Below are positions 1 through 13,095 of a DNA stretch of 64,000 nt, one piece after another. The position numbers were made by a program, and so were the translations under genes. This DNA comes from Rhytidiadelphus loreus. Its lineage: Eukaryota; Streptophyta; Bryopsida; Hypnales; Hylocomiaceae. The stretch covers positions 81,214,981 to 81,278,980 of the forward strand of contig OX344762.1 in NCBI GenBank assembly GCA_947034895.1. Reading direction: 5' to 3'. The notes below the pieces were generated by a model. It was not told where the DNA came from and did no database searches. It saw only the letters and a program-made list of their open reading frames with translations. How positions within the stretch are numbered: position 1 is the first letter of the stretch; each line of letters opens with the position of its first letter.

Positions 1-927
1 AAACTCATTCACTTGTGGAATGAAATCATTTATGAAATCATTTGGAATCCCCCTTCACATTTTTTTTTTTGAGAAGTTGTTTTGACTGCAATTGATATGG
101 AATATTGGTACAGTACACATATCCATATGTTGTCAATATTCCGTATTTGTATTCCAATATAGTACACAAATTCCAAAATCCATATCAATACCCATGTCCA
201 TACATTGTACCGTATTAATATTCCATTTATAATATCTGTATATATTCTATACATAGTATTTTTTATAGGTGTAGAAATCATGACTAAGCGAAGTTGGTAG
301 TAGGAAAATATCCGTCGAAGTTGAAAAGTATTTTGGATTGAAGTAAAAAATTTCATGTAAAGAGACAATAAGTTGATCTACTTTGTAGCAAAATTTCAAA
401 GTATTTGGAAAGAATTTCTATAAGATACACTAGGTCAAAGTTAATTGTGTTAATTTAAGTTAACTTGGGAAGGGTTAGAAAGTCAATAGTAGGAAAATTT
501 CAACCAAAGTTGGACAATATCTTGGATTGGATGAAAATTGGTATCTAAGTATTTGAATAGATAATCTACATTGTGGTAAAGTTTCAAGTCATTTGAAGCT
601 ACTTTTCATCATTTATGCTAGATCAAACATAAGTATGGTAGTTTCTAAGGTAATGTAGGAAAATATAGGACATGGATTTGGGAGAAAAGAGAACTTGGGA
701 ATATATTTAAAGATATTAGAGGTATTTGAGAGTATAAAGGATTATTTTTAAAACATTACTACTACAAAAGCCTTGTGGAACCTAATTGCAAAATATTGCG
801 ACAACGGTTATCTTTTGTTAACTAATTATTAGGATTTGAGAAGATGAATGGGGGCAATTAAAATGAGGCCCTCATTGCAAATTTGATTCCAGCAATGCTA
901 GCAAAGGTGCATTGGAGAATGAATAAT
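1..927. other. AT-rich spacer, no gene seen
   Basis: Low-complexity AT-rich DNA with many variants of ATATTCC/GGAATAT between 100 and 250. Open frames here are short and show no recognisable domain or convincing splice pattern. Confidence 0.6.
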
Positions 928-2283
928 CACTAGTAGGAGCCCTTGTTTTTTTAGATGTTAGCATGAAACAAGAATGTTTTTTAAAACATGAGCAAAGAAA
1001 TGGGACTTTGGCCATGGGAGGCTTAATTCACTTGGATGTTGCAAGAAACACGTCAATGTTAGGGTCATAACAAGCTTCTGTCCTATCTGATGTCCATGTT
1101 TCAGAGAACATCACAAAAAACATAGTCACATTTCTCTTGACGTCTTGAGAAACAAGTAACTACCATGTTGGCAAAGGATTTCGGTTTGACTACAGGTAAG
1201 TTACTGAAACTTTCTATAGACTGAGGTAAAACGTTGACCACATGTGAAAAATACAAAGAAGGGGCAGCTCTTTGGCATCTTTTCTCAAAAACCTTGCATG
1301 CATGGATGGGAAAGCTGCGGAATGACTTCATTTTCTATTGTACTTCCAATATAGCACAAATTGTATTAACAAGTCCTAAAAAATTAGTATAATGTGTTAT
1401 AGTATATATACTATATGTAAATATTTGTCTTTATGCTCCCAAATACTTCATAATAAAACATATTTTGTTGTCAATTTTTGAAGATTCATTTTTTGACTGC
1501 ATTGCAAATCAAATTCTTTTTTTGCTAAAGTTATTATTCATATCTTCTCCCAAACAACAAATAATATTGGAAACAAAACAATGACTTTGTACTCACTTCT
1601 ATTATGTGCTGCACTTTTTCCATTCTCCATTAAAGGCTTCAAAATAATTGGATTGCAAATATATTAGAAGACATTGCAATCTTCATATGTTCAATACTCA
1701 AATTCAATACTCCCAGTGCAAATTCTTGTTTACATGTTCAAAAACAATATTGCTATCAACTTGGAATTTTATGAGGCAACTCTTTTTTTATAAATTGAGA
1801 TTTTGTTCCATTTCATTATTTTGTTAATCAAAATTTATCTTGATGGTGTAGTAAAGTAATAGTATTGTAAAAGTAGGTATTAACCTTCTACTATTACTTT
1901 AACAACATTTAAACCAAAAATGCAAAAGGCACTACATTTTGGTATTGATAGAATTTTGAAGTGAATGAAATCTTTATTAAAACTATTCATTATTCTAATT
2001 AATTTTTTCTTAAGAATGATGTCTTCTTGAAGTGTAGTTTTAGCATCAAACATTTGATTTTTATAATGAATGATTATGATTTTTCAATTCAACATTTTGT
2101 ACAAGGGAGTCCACTGCAAATCTTCATTTTCTATTGTTGAGGGCTCTTCAAAATTAGCATCAAGAACAATACATCTTAGAGGAAAAATCACAATAGATAT
2201 TTGTTTTCATAAGATTTATACTTTATAGAGTAGAAATGACTTGCATGGCCGCATGGGCTTACGATTTGACTATGGATAAGTTT

Positions 2284-2880
2284 CTAAAAATTATTGGGGT
2301 TTGAGGTGAAATGTTGACTACATATGAAAAAGACATGGGAAGGGTAGCCACATGGCATGGTTTTAAAAAAATGGTATTTGACGTGGCATTTCAATAATAT
2401 GGCATCCAATGAAGCTAAAGTGGCATGCCACTTCAGTACACGTTGACGTTGTTTGAAAATTTTAACCCTTAAATGCCCAAACACTATTTTTGTGATTTTG
2501 GGCAGTTCACTATGAATTGAATTTTTATTTTTATTTTCTTTGAAATTTTCACACAACATGTGCCAAAGGGTACCTTTAAGGCACAATAATTTCCATAAAT
2601 TCTTAAAAGATTCTTAATTTCTAAAATTAAAATTTGAAATTGGTTTTCTGGATTTATATATGCGTAAAAAGCTTTTAGTCATTTCATTTTGATTGATGAG
2701 ATGAAAGTTATGAGGAGTTTTAGTTTACAGGCAATTATGGATTTGCTACTCTAAAATAAACTTTGAAGTCCTTTATTTAACTCAATTTTCAATTTTTTTG
2801 TAAAAAAATAAAAAATTTAGGATGTAGATTATTTATTGCAACATTGCAATCATTGGAATTGACATTTTTCAATTCTATAA
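2284..2880. repeat. Dispersed repeat, second copy at 27.6-28.1 kb
   Basis: The segment around CACAACATGTGCC and TTTATATATGCGTAAAAAGC matches 27640-28060 in order (CACAACATGTAGGC, TTTATATATACATAGAAAGC, then GAGATGAAA and AGGAGTTTTAGTTT in both). The copies have the same orientation and are clearly diverged. Confidence 0.55.
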
Positions 2881-2929
2881 CTAAATTCTTGACAGTTTAG
2901 TATTTTCAATCATTATTTTTTTTTCTATT

Positions 2930-3330
2930 TACTATTTTTTTCCTATATGTTGTACAATTCCAAAGGATCATAAATTTTTCAAGCATGTAGCCAACTTGCC
3001 TTGAAGAATGAATCCAAAGAAGTACCATCAATATGGGCATTTTTGTATATAAATGTGGCCTTGTGAAGTGTAGATGCCTATTTTTTTGGAAAGCCAATTA
3101 AAGAATTTTTGTCAATTCAAACACTAATATCTTGCAATCTACATAATGAGAATTTTTGAATTTTTTTCCACATCTTCTCAAATTAGTGTATTGCAAGATC
3201 CTAAGGTTACATGTGTACAAATGTTTTTTTTTCTCTAAACTTTAGTACTTGTCCTAGAAATGGCATTTTTGGAGCATTTTTGGTGAAAACATAGTCAAAA
3301 ACATTTAGATTAACACTATTTTTGAAGACA
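2930..3330. repeat. Dispersed repeat, inverted copy at 52.3-52.7 kb
   Basis: CAAGCATGTAGCCAACTTGC with CTTGAAGAATGAATCC here matches, on the other strand, GCCAAGTTGGCTACATGCTTG near 52620. The similarity runs through the CACATCTTCTCAAA block to the GACTATGTTTTCAC block near 52310, so a roughly 400-bp segment is shared in inverse orientation. Confidence 0.55.
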
Positions 3331-4277
3331 TCAACTAAAACGTCAACTGAGACATCTTCTGAAACATCTAGATGTTTTTTGCAATGTCAACTAGCACATC
3401 AATTGAGATGTCTTAGAGGATGTCTACATATTTTTTGCAATGTCAACTAACGCGTCAATTGAGATGTCCAAATGTTTTCTCATAAAATACAATCTCTAAG
3501 TTTCACATACCCCATATGCTTTGTCTTTGCTCCTATCACCACATTTGTATAAGTAGGTTGTCTTGTCATGTCAATATACTTATAATAATTTTTTAGGCCA
3601 TTTGACATAATTGCCAATACGGTATATTGTGTATGTTGTATAATATATTGTGTATTATATATGGTGTACAATGTATGACATATTGTGTGTGATGTATAGT
3701 ATATTGCGTATTATGTATGGTGTATGATGTAAAGTATTGTATATGGTGTATAATTTATTGTGTATGGCTTATTTTGTATTGTGTATGATGTACAATGTAT
3801 TCTATACGGTGTATTTTATATGTCTTTTTTTGTATGGTGTATTGTGTATAGTGTATGTCTAAGTTGACATTTAAAAAAATGTTTAGATGTCTAAGTAGAC
3901 ATTGCAAAAAACAACATTCAAATTCTTTTAGACATCTACATTGACATTGTTGAAAACAATATTAATTTTTTCAAACTATATGACGTCAGATGCCACATCA
4001 TTAGCAGGTTAGGTTTAAAAAATTCCATGGGGCACTGCCCGCCTGCATATGTGGCGCTTACGTGGCTGCCACATGGCACACTTCCGTCTCCTTTTTTGAC
4101 CATATTTGTTGTGATGTCGCTTTAAAAACATGGCATGTTTTTTCAAATTCTTCGTGTTTTTGTCCCGTCAATCTTGATGGATTTTCCTAGACATCCACAG
4201 TAGACATGCCTAACGTTAAACTAAACACGTAACCATGTTCATTGGCATGTCAGGAAAAATGCAGGTTTCTTCTAGTG

Positions 4278-4677
4278 AATGTCAACTACTCGGGGTCAAC
4301 CGTTATTTGTGTGGTCTAGTTGTGACTATGAGGTAATGAATTTGTAGTTAGGAAATGCTAGTGTGTGGAGGATGGCACTAGGTAGAGTTCTTGAAAAATG
4401 ACCTCAATGGAACTTGAAGAACACTGTTATTGTTGATTACAAGATAGATTATGTAAGCACAAATCCACAATCTAACATCATCATCTCCACTCCCTTTTAT
4501 GTATGTGCACGAGATTGAAAAATTATAAGATGATGAAGTATATTTCAGAACATCTTCATAGTCACTCTTGCAAGGCTTGTTCTACTCACAAGTCATCAAA
4601 TGGTTCCACATTTTTATTCCCAAATAATGAACAAGCACCTAGTGTGGCAATCTCAGTGGCAATTTACACAAAGGACC
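4278..4677. other. Flank between two mobile elements
   Basis: About 400 bases between the CACTA-like element and the large MULE. No gene is seen. It is probably the sequence into which the MULE inserted. Confidence 0.5.
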
Positions 4678-4687
4678 TATAATGAGC
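4678..4687. repeat. Left target-site duplication of the MULE (TATAATGAGC)
   Basis: An exact 10-bp match to 23851-23860. Both copies sit immediately outside inverted terminal sequences. MULEs characteristically make 8-11 bp duplications, so the length fits that superfamily. Confidence 0.75.
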
Positions 4688-5165
4688 GGGGAATGCTGGG
4701 AAGCGAGCGTGGAGCAGCGAGCAAGGAGCGGGGATTGGTGAGCGGGGAGCTGAAATATTGGAAGGAAAACCAAAAAAATGGGAAAAAATAGATGAAAAAG
4801 TAGATGAAAGGTCAATAATAAATGGACCAAATTGAAAAAATAAATAAATTTTGATGCAGAAATTGTAAAAAAGTGTTTGGAGAAAATGAAATTTGTTTTT
4901 GGGAGAAAATGAATGAAAGAAATTGGAAGAAATGAATGAAGTGGTTTGAAAAATTGGATGAAAAATATGGATGAAAGTTGATGAAAAATTATGGATGAAA
5001 GTGGATGAAAATTAATAGATGAAAGTGGATGAAAAATAATGGATGAAGGTGGATGAAAAATATAGATGACAGTGGATGAAATAATGGATGAAAGTGGATG
5101 AAGAAATATAGATGAAAGTATATGAAAAATATGGATGACAATAGATTGAAAAATGGGCGAAAAAA
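4688..5165 (+). repeat. Left terminal and subterminal repeats of the MULE
   Basis: A short GC-rich end (4688-4755) with overlapping GAGCG words is followed by an AT-rich tract in which (G)TGGATGAAA recurs more than ten times (about 4920-5110). The mirror arrangement occurs at 23460-23850. Such arrays often hold transposase binding sites; that role here is inference. Confidence 0.7.
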
Positions 5166-5564
5166 TTTAGTTTCAGTAGAAGGGGATATTGATTTGGGTT
5201 TAGGGTTCAGAAAATGGATGACACATGGTCGAAAAATAGTGGAATGAGAGGGAAGACATAGAAGATAGAGGGTTACAGAGTTGTTAAAAGAACCATTCAG
5301 TTGAGCATGATTTCAGTGGAAATAACTTATTTTAGGACCATGAAGGATTCCTACAACAATGGATTCAGGAGTACACATTTTGGATTTTGCAATTAACTTC
5401 TTGGTTGCGACCTATACGTAGAGATCACAAGATGAGTGCTGATTTGGCAATAGCAGAGGAGACTTTGGCCCTCTGAATTGTTGGACCTCTGATCTTGGGC
5501 TTAAAATTTTGCTTGAATCTGCATGGGGCTAATTTTACAAAATCATGCTCGCGTGGCGGTAATG

Positions 5565-5675
5565 GACTGGGACAAGTAAACGGAATTGAACTGCATGAAC
5601 ACAAGAGACTAGGACAAGTGAACAAAATTGAATTGCATCAACACAAGAGACTAAGACAAGCGGTTTAGGGTAAAG
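5565..5675. repeat. Short tandem repeat, about 45-bp unit
   Basis: Two and a half copies of a unit containing GGACAAGT, GAATTGAA, TGCAT and AACACAAGAGACTA. It lies inside the MULE between its left end and the transposase. Confidence 0.5.
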
Positions 5676-5699
5676 TGCACCAACACAATATGATTTAGG

Positions 5700-6790
5700 G
5701 CTTCCTGTAGGGAAGGTGCTAAACATTATTGCTTCACTCTCAAAATTTCAATCACTACAGTTATCCTACGGTACCTCTTATTTTTTCTGTGAACTCTTCA
5801 AAGATCGCCTCGTATGAATCTAGTAGACCTACTCGCTGTTGTTTGCTTATGCCTTCACGGTAGGATTAGCACTTCGAGCATCACTATACAATTGAGTGCT
5901 ACAACATCACCATTCTTGATTCTATGAGTCTTTAGGTCGTTGTTTCATGGTCGATGTTTAGTTCAGCATTAGAGCATCAACTTTCCTCTGATCATCATTA
6001 CATTCCAACTAGCTCACCATCTGCCAGACATTCATCATGCATCTCCTACAGCAGACAACGCACTCATCCGTGAATACCATTAGGCTCATGAGTTGCATGT
6101 CCACTCCGATACCATTTCAGAAGGAACTCTTCTTGTGGTTGGAAAGGCAAGCAAGTCATGAAGTCTAATGTGTTCAGGAAGGAGTATGTAATCTGGCTGA
6201 AGAAAATGCATGATGAATATTACAAAGATGACAAGCGTGTTGGATAATGATTCAAGTAAAGATCACTAGTAACAATCTTTCATAAACAAGAAGACTGAAC
6301 ACTTCAAATGAATAACGCACCCCAAATATGAAAACACAGAAATCTGCAATTTCTCTGTCGACTACATGCACTCTAACTACTAGACTGTAACATCACCTCG
6401 TACTACTTCAGTCGTTGCGACACTATCCTTGCTATCTAATGAGCACGACTTGAGCTCTACAACACAGACCTTATCACAACTAGAAGCTTTGTATTTTAGG
6501 GAAAGGGCGACAAAGAGAACTTCATCTTCTTCAAATGCCACACTATGGCGACATGTGGCCCACACCTATAAGTTTGCCAGAGATTGCCTTATCCGACTGT
6601 AATGGGCGTACTACACAACACGTGCCATTCAACAATAAAGTTGGCAAAATTAGGATTACCCTCCTGAAAGGGCACAATGCAATGACACCACGTAGTAGAA
6701 CCTTCGAAGTGAGGGCATCCGAAGGCCTTGAACTATAATAAGATATATACATGTGGCCGAGGATTCACTTCTATTGGAATTTCTATATTT
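5700..6790. other. Inner left part of the MULE, no gene seen
   Basis: Mixed-composition DNA with only short frames on both strands, such as those around 6380-6565 and 6535-6752. None shows a domain or a splice pattern. It may be the 3' flank of the leftward transposase or degraded cargo. Confidence 0.4.
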
Positions 6791-6799
6791 CGAAACGAA

Positions 6800-7190
6800 A
6801 AAAAAACGAGGGGGACATAGAGGGGGGATTGACCCGGTGAGCTGTGTAGGGGTTGCCCAACCTCTTGAATTGGGCAGGGGGGCAGGTAGGACACCCAATC
6901 GAACTGGGTAGCGACGGTGGGTAGCAGCGGTTGAAGGTGGAGGATTAAGTCCATCTAGACGGACAGGATTGGGGGCCCAGCCCACTAACTTGGACAGAGG
7001 GGCGGGTACGGTTTTAGAGAGGGTTGCATAGCTCGTCGAGTTGTCAAAGGGAAGGGGCTGTTCAGTCCGTTGAATTGGATATGGGGGGCTCTCCAGCTCA
7101 ACGAGGTGGGCAAAGGGAAGAGGGGCTGTCCACCCAATTGAACTGAGCAAGGAGGGCGGTTTAGGTGGTTTAGCTCGAGGTCGGTCATGT
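6800..7190. repeat. GC-rich degenerate repeat tract
   Basis: G-rich on the plus strand, with loosely repeated modules of roughly 60-80 bases pairing a GGGGNTG word with TTGAATTGGGCAG-like words (near 6865, 6895, 7065 and 7135). The minus strand stays open as a Pro/Leu/Ser-rich frame (6656-7546), which I take to be a by-product of base composition. Confidence 0.45.
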
Positions 7191-7765
7191 ATAGGGGGGT
7201 GTAATGATCGGAAAGGGAGTTTTTGGGTGTTGGGTGAGGGTATACAAGAAGGGTGGTAGTGTGAACATAAAAATAAGTATATAAACAACATTAGGTACTT
7301 CTCAGAAATAAAACCTTCTAGTAGGCTAATGACCATGCTAATAGAATTTCCTACCACTGTAGTGGATGGAAGGGTTATTTTAAACATCCTTTTTACATTA
7401 GAATTCATACACACATTACACTTGAAATTTTGATGTGCATAGAGGTCAGTCCATGTTGTTTGAAAATTCATTGATAGAATTTCCATTTGTTGTGTAGACA
7501 AACACTTATTTTGAGGGTTTAGGTTTCTCAACTTTGGTGGAAGCAAGCAAGGATAGAAATGAAATGGACAAGAGGGTCAAGTCACTTGATTACATACATA
7601 GAAACGAAATGCAATTAGGGTCTAAGAGGACGGCACATTCTTTTGGAAATATTGCGAGGCTAATGATATGCAAGTAGTGGCCCTTGTAGTCTCACTACAT
7701 ATTCATTCAAGAGCACGGTAAACATGAAGAGTACTCCTGTTCCAAAAAAAACAACTAAACCTTCA

Positions 7766-10700
7766 CTAAATATAACTTAGTATTCCACTGAGAAGAACTG
7801 CCTTCACTTCAATAAAACTGAAGCTCGCAGCATGAATAAAGGCATCAGAGTCTGCGTGTAGATTGCAGATGACTATAAAAACAAAGTACAGATGTTTGCA
7901 ATTTGCCCACGTTCCACGCTTCCCCAAGCACTTCAATTTCATCTCCTTGAAATTAGGGCAGGTACAATCGGGAAATGACGAAATCGTGAGCATATACTTC
8001 TCCGTCCGAGGCTGCACACCGGATATGAGGGAAATTATGCAACCAAATCCTGGATGAGGGACTATGGTCACCCTTTCTATGCGTGCATTTAAAGTCAACG
8101 ACGAAGCACAGTTGTTCTGATGCTTAACGGTTGGAGCCTTCGGATTTCGTCTAATAACCTTCCCAGCACGAGTTGTCGGATACACATCTGGATTAGGTGG
8201 AACAAGATAGGCATGTACCGATTCGATTCCTCCTTCTCCACCAAAAAGTCTACGCGGTGAAATAACTTGCTGTTGTGGAAGTTGGAAACCGGCCGCCTCA
8301 AGCGATAAAATCTCGGCTTTTGATAGTTTGGTACCCATTAGAACGGGCCAAATAGACGGAACAGGTGGTACAGATAACACCCATTTCCGTCGATATCCCT
8401 TCACGCAGCGTTCGATGTCGTCGTTACAAAAAAAGAATTGCATACGATCATTACAATTTTTTCTATAATTGACCATCATACCTGTATATGTTGGCGCTGC
8501 TGTAGGTTGATTGTTCTGGACAATTTGAGCAGTACACTTCTTCTTTGTAATTGCTTGGTCGGCAAAGCATGCCTTTGCGGACGTTTTGGGTAATCTAGCA
8601 ATATGCCATTGGGTTTCGTCGCACATGCTCTCTTGGATACATGACACGTGAGTAGATCGGTGAGTACATTCAAGTTCCAAATTTTGAACATTTCCCATGA
8701 CATACTGCATTTCCACATCCACACTTGGAGCGTCGTCTTCCCTAATGGGATTCAGAGGAACTGCACTTGTTGACGCTCTTGAGGCTCTTGTCTGAATGCG
8801 GGGATGCGAAAAATTTACTTTATCCGGCCTATGAGAATCCTGCTCGCATCTTAGTGGCATTTCTACCTTGCGCTTGTGAGACCCGAAGACTTCCTCACCC
8901 TCAAGTTGAGGCTCCCTATTCACAAACTCCTCAACTTCAGGAATGCTTGAAATAGCTTCCGCCAAGGCCTTTGGATTCCCAGTTCGTTCTGCTGACCTTT
9001 GTGCAACACGAAGCATTAGTTCTTCCTTCCCCGGACCGGTTCCCCCTTGATTACCCTTTAGATATTGATAATACCTCACCATCTGCATGAAAGCTCGAAC
9101 AAAATCATCTACTGTGGCAATGTACAAATCAGTTCCTCGATTGCCAGATTGCTGAAGCCATTTATTGTGTACTGTCTCTGCAAGAGGGCATCTCCACAAG
9201 CTCGATTTCATTTAGATCTTGAATAATCAATATCAAATAATGACATGAGATGGGGAACATAAATCATCCTCAAAGCATTAACAATGACAAACAATCAGTG
9301 ACGGACTGAAATAGAGATGCAGACGACTATCCACCGCGCCGAAGAAATTGTGAGAACATGAAGTTTCAGAAGTCCATACTGAGTTTCTAGTGTAAGGCCC
9401 ATTCGGTATCAGCTAGGCATTTCGGAAGCACCAATGCATGCATACATTGCTCGTTACTAAATAGTCAAAGCACATTGACAATAAATAAAACCACAGGAAT
9501 TCAATAAGTAGCAAAGAAATAATACATTGGGTTGGGCAAGATGAAGAAGCATAAAGCCGATCGAGATTGAAGAAATATTTCAAATAAAAGTGATAAGACT
9601 TGAGAACTTACGAGTTGCATAAAGCCGCCCCATTGGCGATAACGAAAATGCCAAAATGCCAGCCACAGGTCTAATCGGCGTTTTCCTTCTTCGCAAGTGG
9701 CACCTGAGGACAACCACCACGATCTAATGGCAAGGTACTTCGATTCAGATTCATCCGGAGAAGTGGCGTTCTTGTATTGCTTGCATAGCAGTCGATGCTG
9801 ATCTTGCAAGTCTCCCCGGATGTCAGCCTTTGTATGCTTTTCCATCGACTGTGTCCAATGGAAGAGGCATGTTCTTTCGCGGTTTTCCATTGCCTTGCTA
9901 CTATCTCCCGATCCATAGATGGTCCTCACAGCATTCCAATTTGCCTGTGCACTATCAGCCATAAATCCCTTGAATTGGGTATTGACAACACCGTGTCGCT
10001 CTAAAATCGAATTCAAATTCCTCCAGAACAGAATTTGGGCTGACGTGTCCTCCGATTGCATGTCACAAATTGCGATTGTCATCACGCGGCAGTACACAGA
10101 ATCATACACGTGGCATGCCATTGTGGTCCACCCTTTCACCCTTTTCACGTGATCGAACATCATCCATGAGTCATGAAGATCTCCATCATTTTGCATACGC
10201 TTCACTAAGTCAACTCCACTTCCAGGACCCACTTCAGACATTTTGAAAAGAAAAACTTTATCTGACTTTGTTCCTTGACCTGGAAATTTGCTCTCCTGAA
10301 TGAAAGCCTACGTGCTGGATCCCCTCAACTTTGTAATACTGTCAATGACACCAAATCTCCGAAGACATTTGAACGATGTGACCTCATTTCGAATACTTGG
10401 AGAGCTGAAGTACTTGCACTTGTCCAGAACAGGAACTAGGTCAACGAAATCAAGCTGCTTTGGATGTATCCCATCCTGACTGAGTAGAAGTTCGCCTAAC
10501 AGTTCTTTTGTAGCCTCAAGCACAATAGAAGAATTAGTTGCGGTCGGGGTTCTCTCCATCTGTTCACCAATTAGAACTCGAGTTCTATCCCTTAAGTCTC
10601 GGAGTTCACCATCCTTGACTGGGTGTTTGTGAACTCCAAGGTGTATGAACGCCCGAGTCATTCCTATAATTCCGAGGACATAGTATGCCTTCACAGCACA

Positions 10701-11696
10701 CATGGCAATACACGAAGGAGGTTGTTTGCATATTTTACAGACAAGAGATGACCCCGTTGGATGCAGGTCTCCAACATTGACCGCAGAGGGAGACATACCT
10801 TCCCATTCCATCTCATTCACAACATCATTTCGATTACCACGACTCAAGAAGTCACAACTCGCATTCAAGCATCTAAGATGCCCCACACAAATGGATGAGC
10901 GGAATGTCAAGCCCATACGATTACTAATATTTGTTGTCATTGTTTTGGTCTAGACGTGCCCGTCATATCGCTTATCCATGCCCACCATCTGATGAGCATG
11001 AGATGGAGGTCGGCTAGTCTGTACAGGAGGCAACTCAAAGATAATATTTCCGTTGAATCTCGGAGGCAGCGTATGAACTCTCTCTATGGAAATCGACTCA
11101 TAATCTATTTTAGACAATACATTCCGACATCCCTTCTGTAGCCGCAATTGACGTAAACAATGAATCACTGATGCACCATTTGCAGCAAAACTCTCCGCCA
11201 CAGATTTGGGAAGGCTACTTAAGCTAGGCAAAGTAGACACCGAGGAAGGCGTCTCTGAATTCAACCTACGCTCAGGCGAATTTTGGTTAGAGTCTGAACT
11301 AAGAATGGTTACATTGTCCTCCCGGCGTTCTACCTTCACAGGAATCAAGGGAGGTGTCTGATACGACGACATAGATGATTGACGCGGTGTACCAATCACG
11401 TCATCAGCTGGAATAAAGTGAGTACGAACTCCGTAAGCTCTATACTTTCCGGGTTTCAGTCGCCACGCAGTAGTCCCATCTTGCAAACTAGGAAGTTGAC
11501 CTATAGTATGAACAAGGATCCCTGATTCCGGTTCAAAAACTTCTTCGTCCACGTAGATCGAGTCCTCCCTCAATTGAAACCTGAGACCTAATCGAGTAGC
11601 TAGAACAACAGCAATGCCATCATCACGAATCGGAAATATAATTGGAACTCCAGCACCGTCAGCACTCACGACGACCGAATTTGATAAGTCCTCCAT
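7766..11696 (-). pseudogene. MULE transposase with SWIM zinc finger, apparently broken
   Basis: A leftward frame with ATG at 11696. An N-terminal segment of about 248 codons ends at TAG 10950-10952. The same frame continues into a zinc-binding segment (GHLRCLNASCDF, then CKICKQPPSC and HLGVHKHPV), ends at a second TAG (10308-10310), and continues again into the DDE-type core: FKGFMADSAQANWNAVRTIYG, then RTCLFHWTQSMEKH, the D...C-x2-H pattern typical of MULEs. A GTAAGT donor lies near 9612. The last exon (to 7766) starts near 9211 with LAETVHNKWLQQ and ends with a SWIM finger, CTC...CKH, at about 7895-7975. Transposase domains are well supported. Two in-frame TAGs, plus a TAA just before 9211, suggest decay. 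A 78-nt intron removing the second TAG is formally possible. Confidence 0.7.
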
Positions 11697-11762
11697 CCCA
11701 ACTGTGCAAGAAAGCTGGACGACCGTGACATCCAAGTAGAATATGAAAAACAAAGTGTACAA

Positions 11763-13095
11763 AATAATTATAAGAATAGTCTAAACAAAATTCACGGTGA
11801 TATATGATTAGGACCGTTCAAAGCGCAACAGAGATCTATACCAAATAACACTCATCTATGGAAAATGTAATCGATGCACCAGGAATAACTGAAGCGCAAC
11901 ACATGTACAAAACAGGAGATAACCGCCCTAAGCTATCATGACAGGAATCGGAAGAACTGAGCGCCACTAATTACTTCTAATGACTTCGGACGTCATAAAA
12001 TCCCGTCGAATTTAGGGAAAGTAAATTTTCTTTAAAAGTTGGTTGCGATGTACATCGACGATTTCTTCTGTGATTTTAAAATTGAATGGCACAGATCCCA
12101 AATTGGCACAACACTTGGAATGTAAACGGATTGTACATTGTTGATGGCAATGACAAAACTATTACAAATGCAAACTGAAAATGTCAATAACTACTGCCCT
12201 TTAGGACATGCGCCACATATGGACCGATTAGCATATATGGCGTCAGCTAATCAAAGGAGGACACGATTATAATATATCAGAGAACCCATATCAGAATTTC
12301 ATCACAGTAACATTATCATCTGTATTAACCATACTCTCTAATACATCGAAGCCTTCAAGGTGTGACATTTTAGTCCATCAACGTCAACTGTATTTAGTCC
12401 ATATTGGGGTCCGATGGACTGATTATTTAAACATTAAATCTGTAGGTCTGTATTGAATTGAAAAATGGATTTGATAAGTAGATTATATTCAAGTACCTGA
12501 ACAAGAATTGAAATAAAGAATTAGATTGGAAGTCTCTGACTCCTAGTAGAATGTGGATATTAGGAAACAAAATTCCGTATGATGATACATAAAAAGGAAG
12601 TGATCATATTAGAATTGAAAATTTTCAAGTGTCAAGTAGGATTATTAATCCACCATTCAAAACTAGTTACCTGCATTTCAAATTACATTCCATATCCACA
12701 AATGATTTGTGAAGAATAGAAACTAAAGAAGGCGCGAATCCATTCTGACGCGGAGACTCTGGCGACTGGAGTCCAAGATAGACTCTGACATTTACAGCAA
12801 TCATTTCATGGTCATTCATAAGTCAGGGAGGTGGATATTCATTGACTGTATCATAACATTTTTAATGTTGGTTAAAAGTACCAGCCACGTAAGCTAAAAT
12901 TTCATGGAGAGACTTGAAAAAGTCGTAGGGCGGCTAAAGAATGATTTGCCCACGACTCGTAAGAATGACTATACATTAAAGTATACGAACGTGATTTAAA
13001 CGCCGCAAAGTTGAAGGCCGAACCTGATCCCGACACGAGCGCCGCCACCGCCGACCTATACTAGCCCTGTCTCCCGAACCACGGTAACTCGTCAT
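11763..13095. promoter_or_regulatory. Divergent intergenic region between transposase and cargo gene
   Basis: About 1.3 kb separates the starts of two genes that run away from each other, so it presumably holds both promoters. It is AT-rich over most of its length and becomes GC-richer close to the cargo gene (13000-13095). I saw no unambiguous core promoter or repeat. Confidence 0.35.

Larger units (their letters stand above)
928..4277. mobile_element. CACTA-like element, 3.35 kb, non-autonomous
   Basis: The left end reads CACTAGTAGGAGCCCTTG and the reverse complement of the right end reads CACTAGAAGAAACCTGCAT. Both are flanked by AAT (925-927 and 4278-4280), the 3-bp duplication expected of CACTA/En-Spm elements. 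No transposase frame is visible. The interior holds repeats around the words CAATGTCAACTA and GAGATGTC (3320-3480), a degenerate TGTATGGTGTAT tract (3600-3860), and blocks that recur elsewhere in the window. End motif and duplication are seen directly; the class is inferred from them. Confidence 0.6.

Noticed and set aside
3600..3860. TGTATGGTGTAT tract as a CRISPR-like or telomeric array
   Set aside because: Degenerate simple repeat without spacers or plant telomere units.
6656..7546. 296-codon minus-strand Pro-rich frame
   Set aside because: It overlaps a G-rich degenerate repeat, begins at a non-ATG or weak start and has no domain; composition explains it.
10308..10952. Reassigned TAG codon in this organism
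   Set aside because: The cargo gene ends at TAG where its homologous-looking sequence ends, and other genes use TAA normally; only the transposase contains in-frame TAGs.
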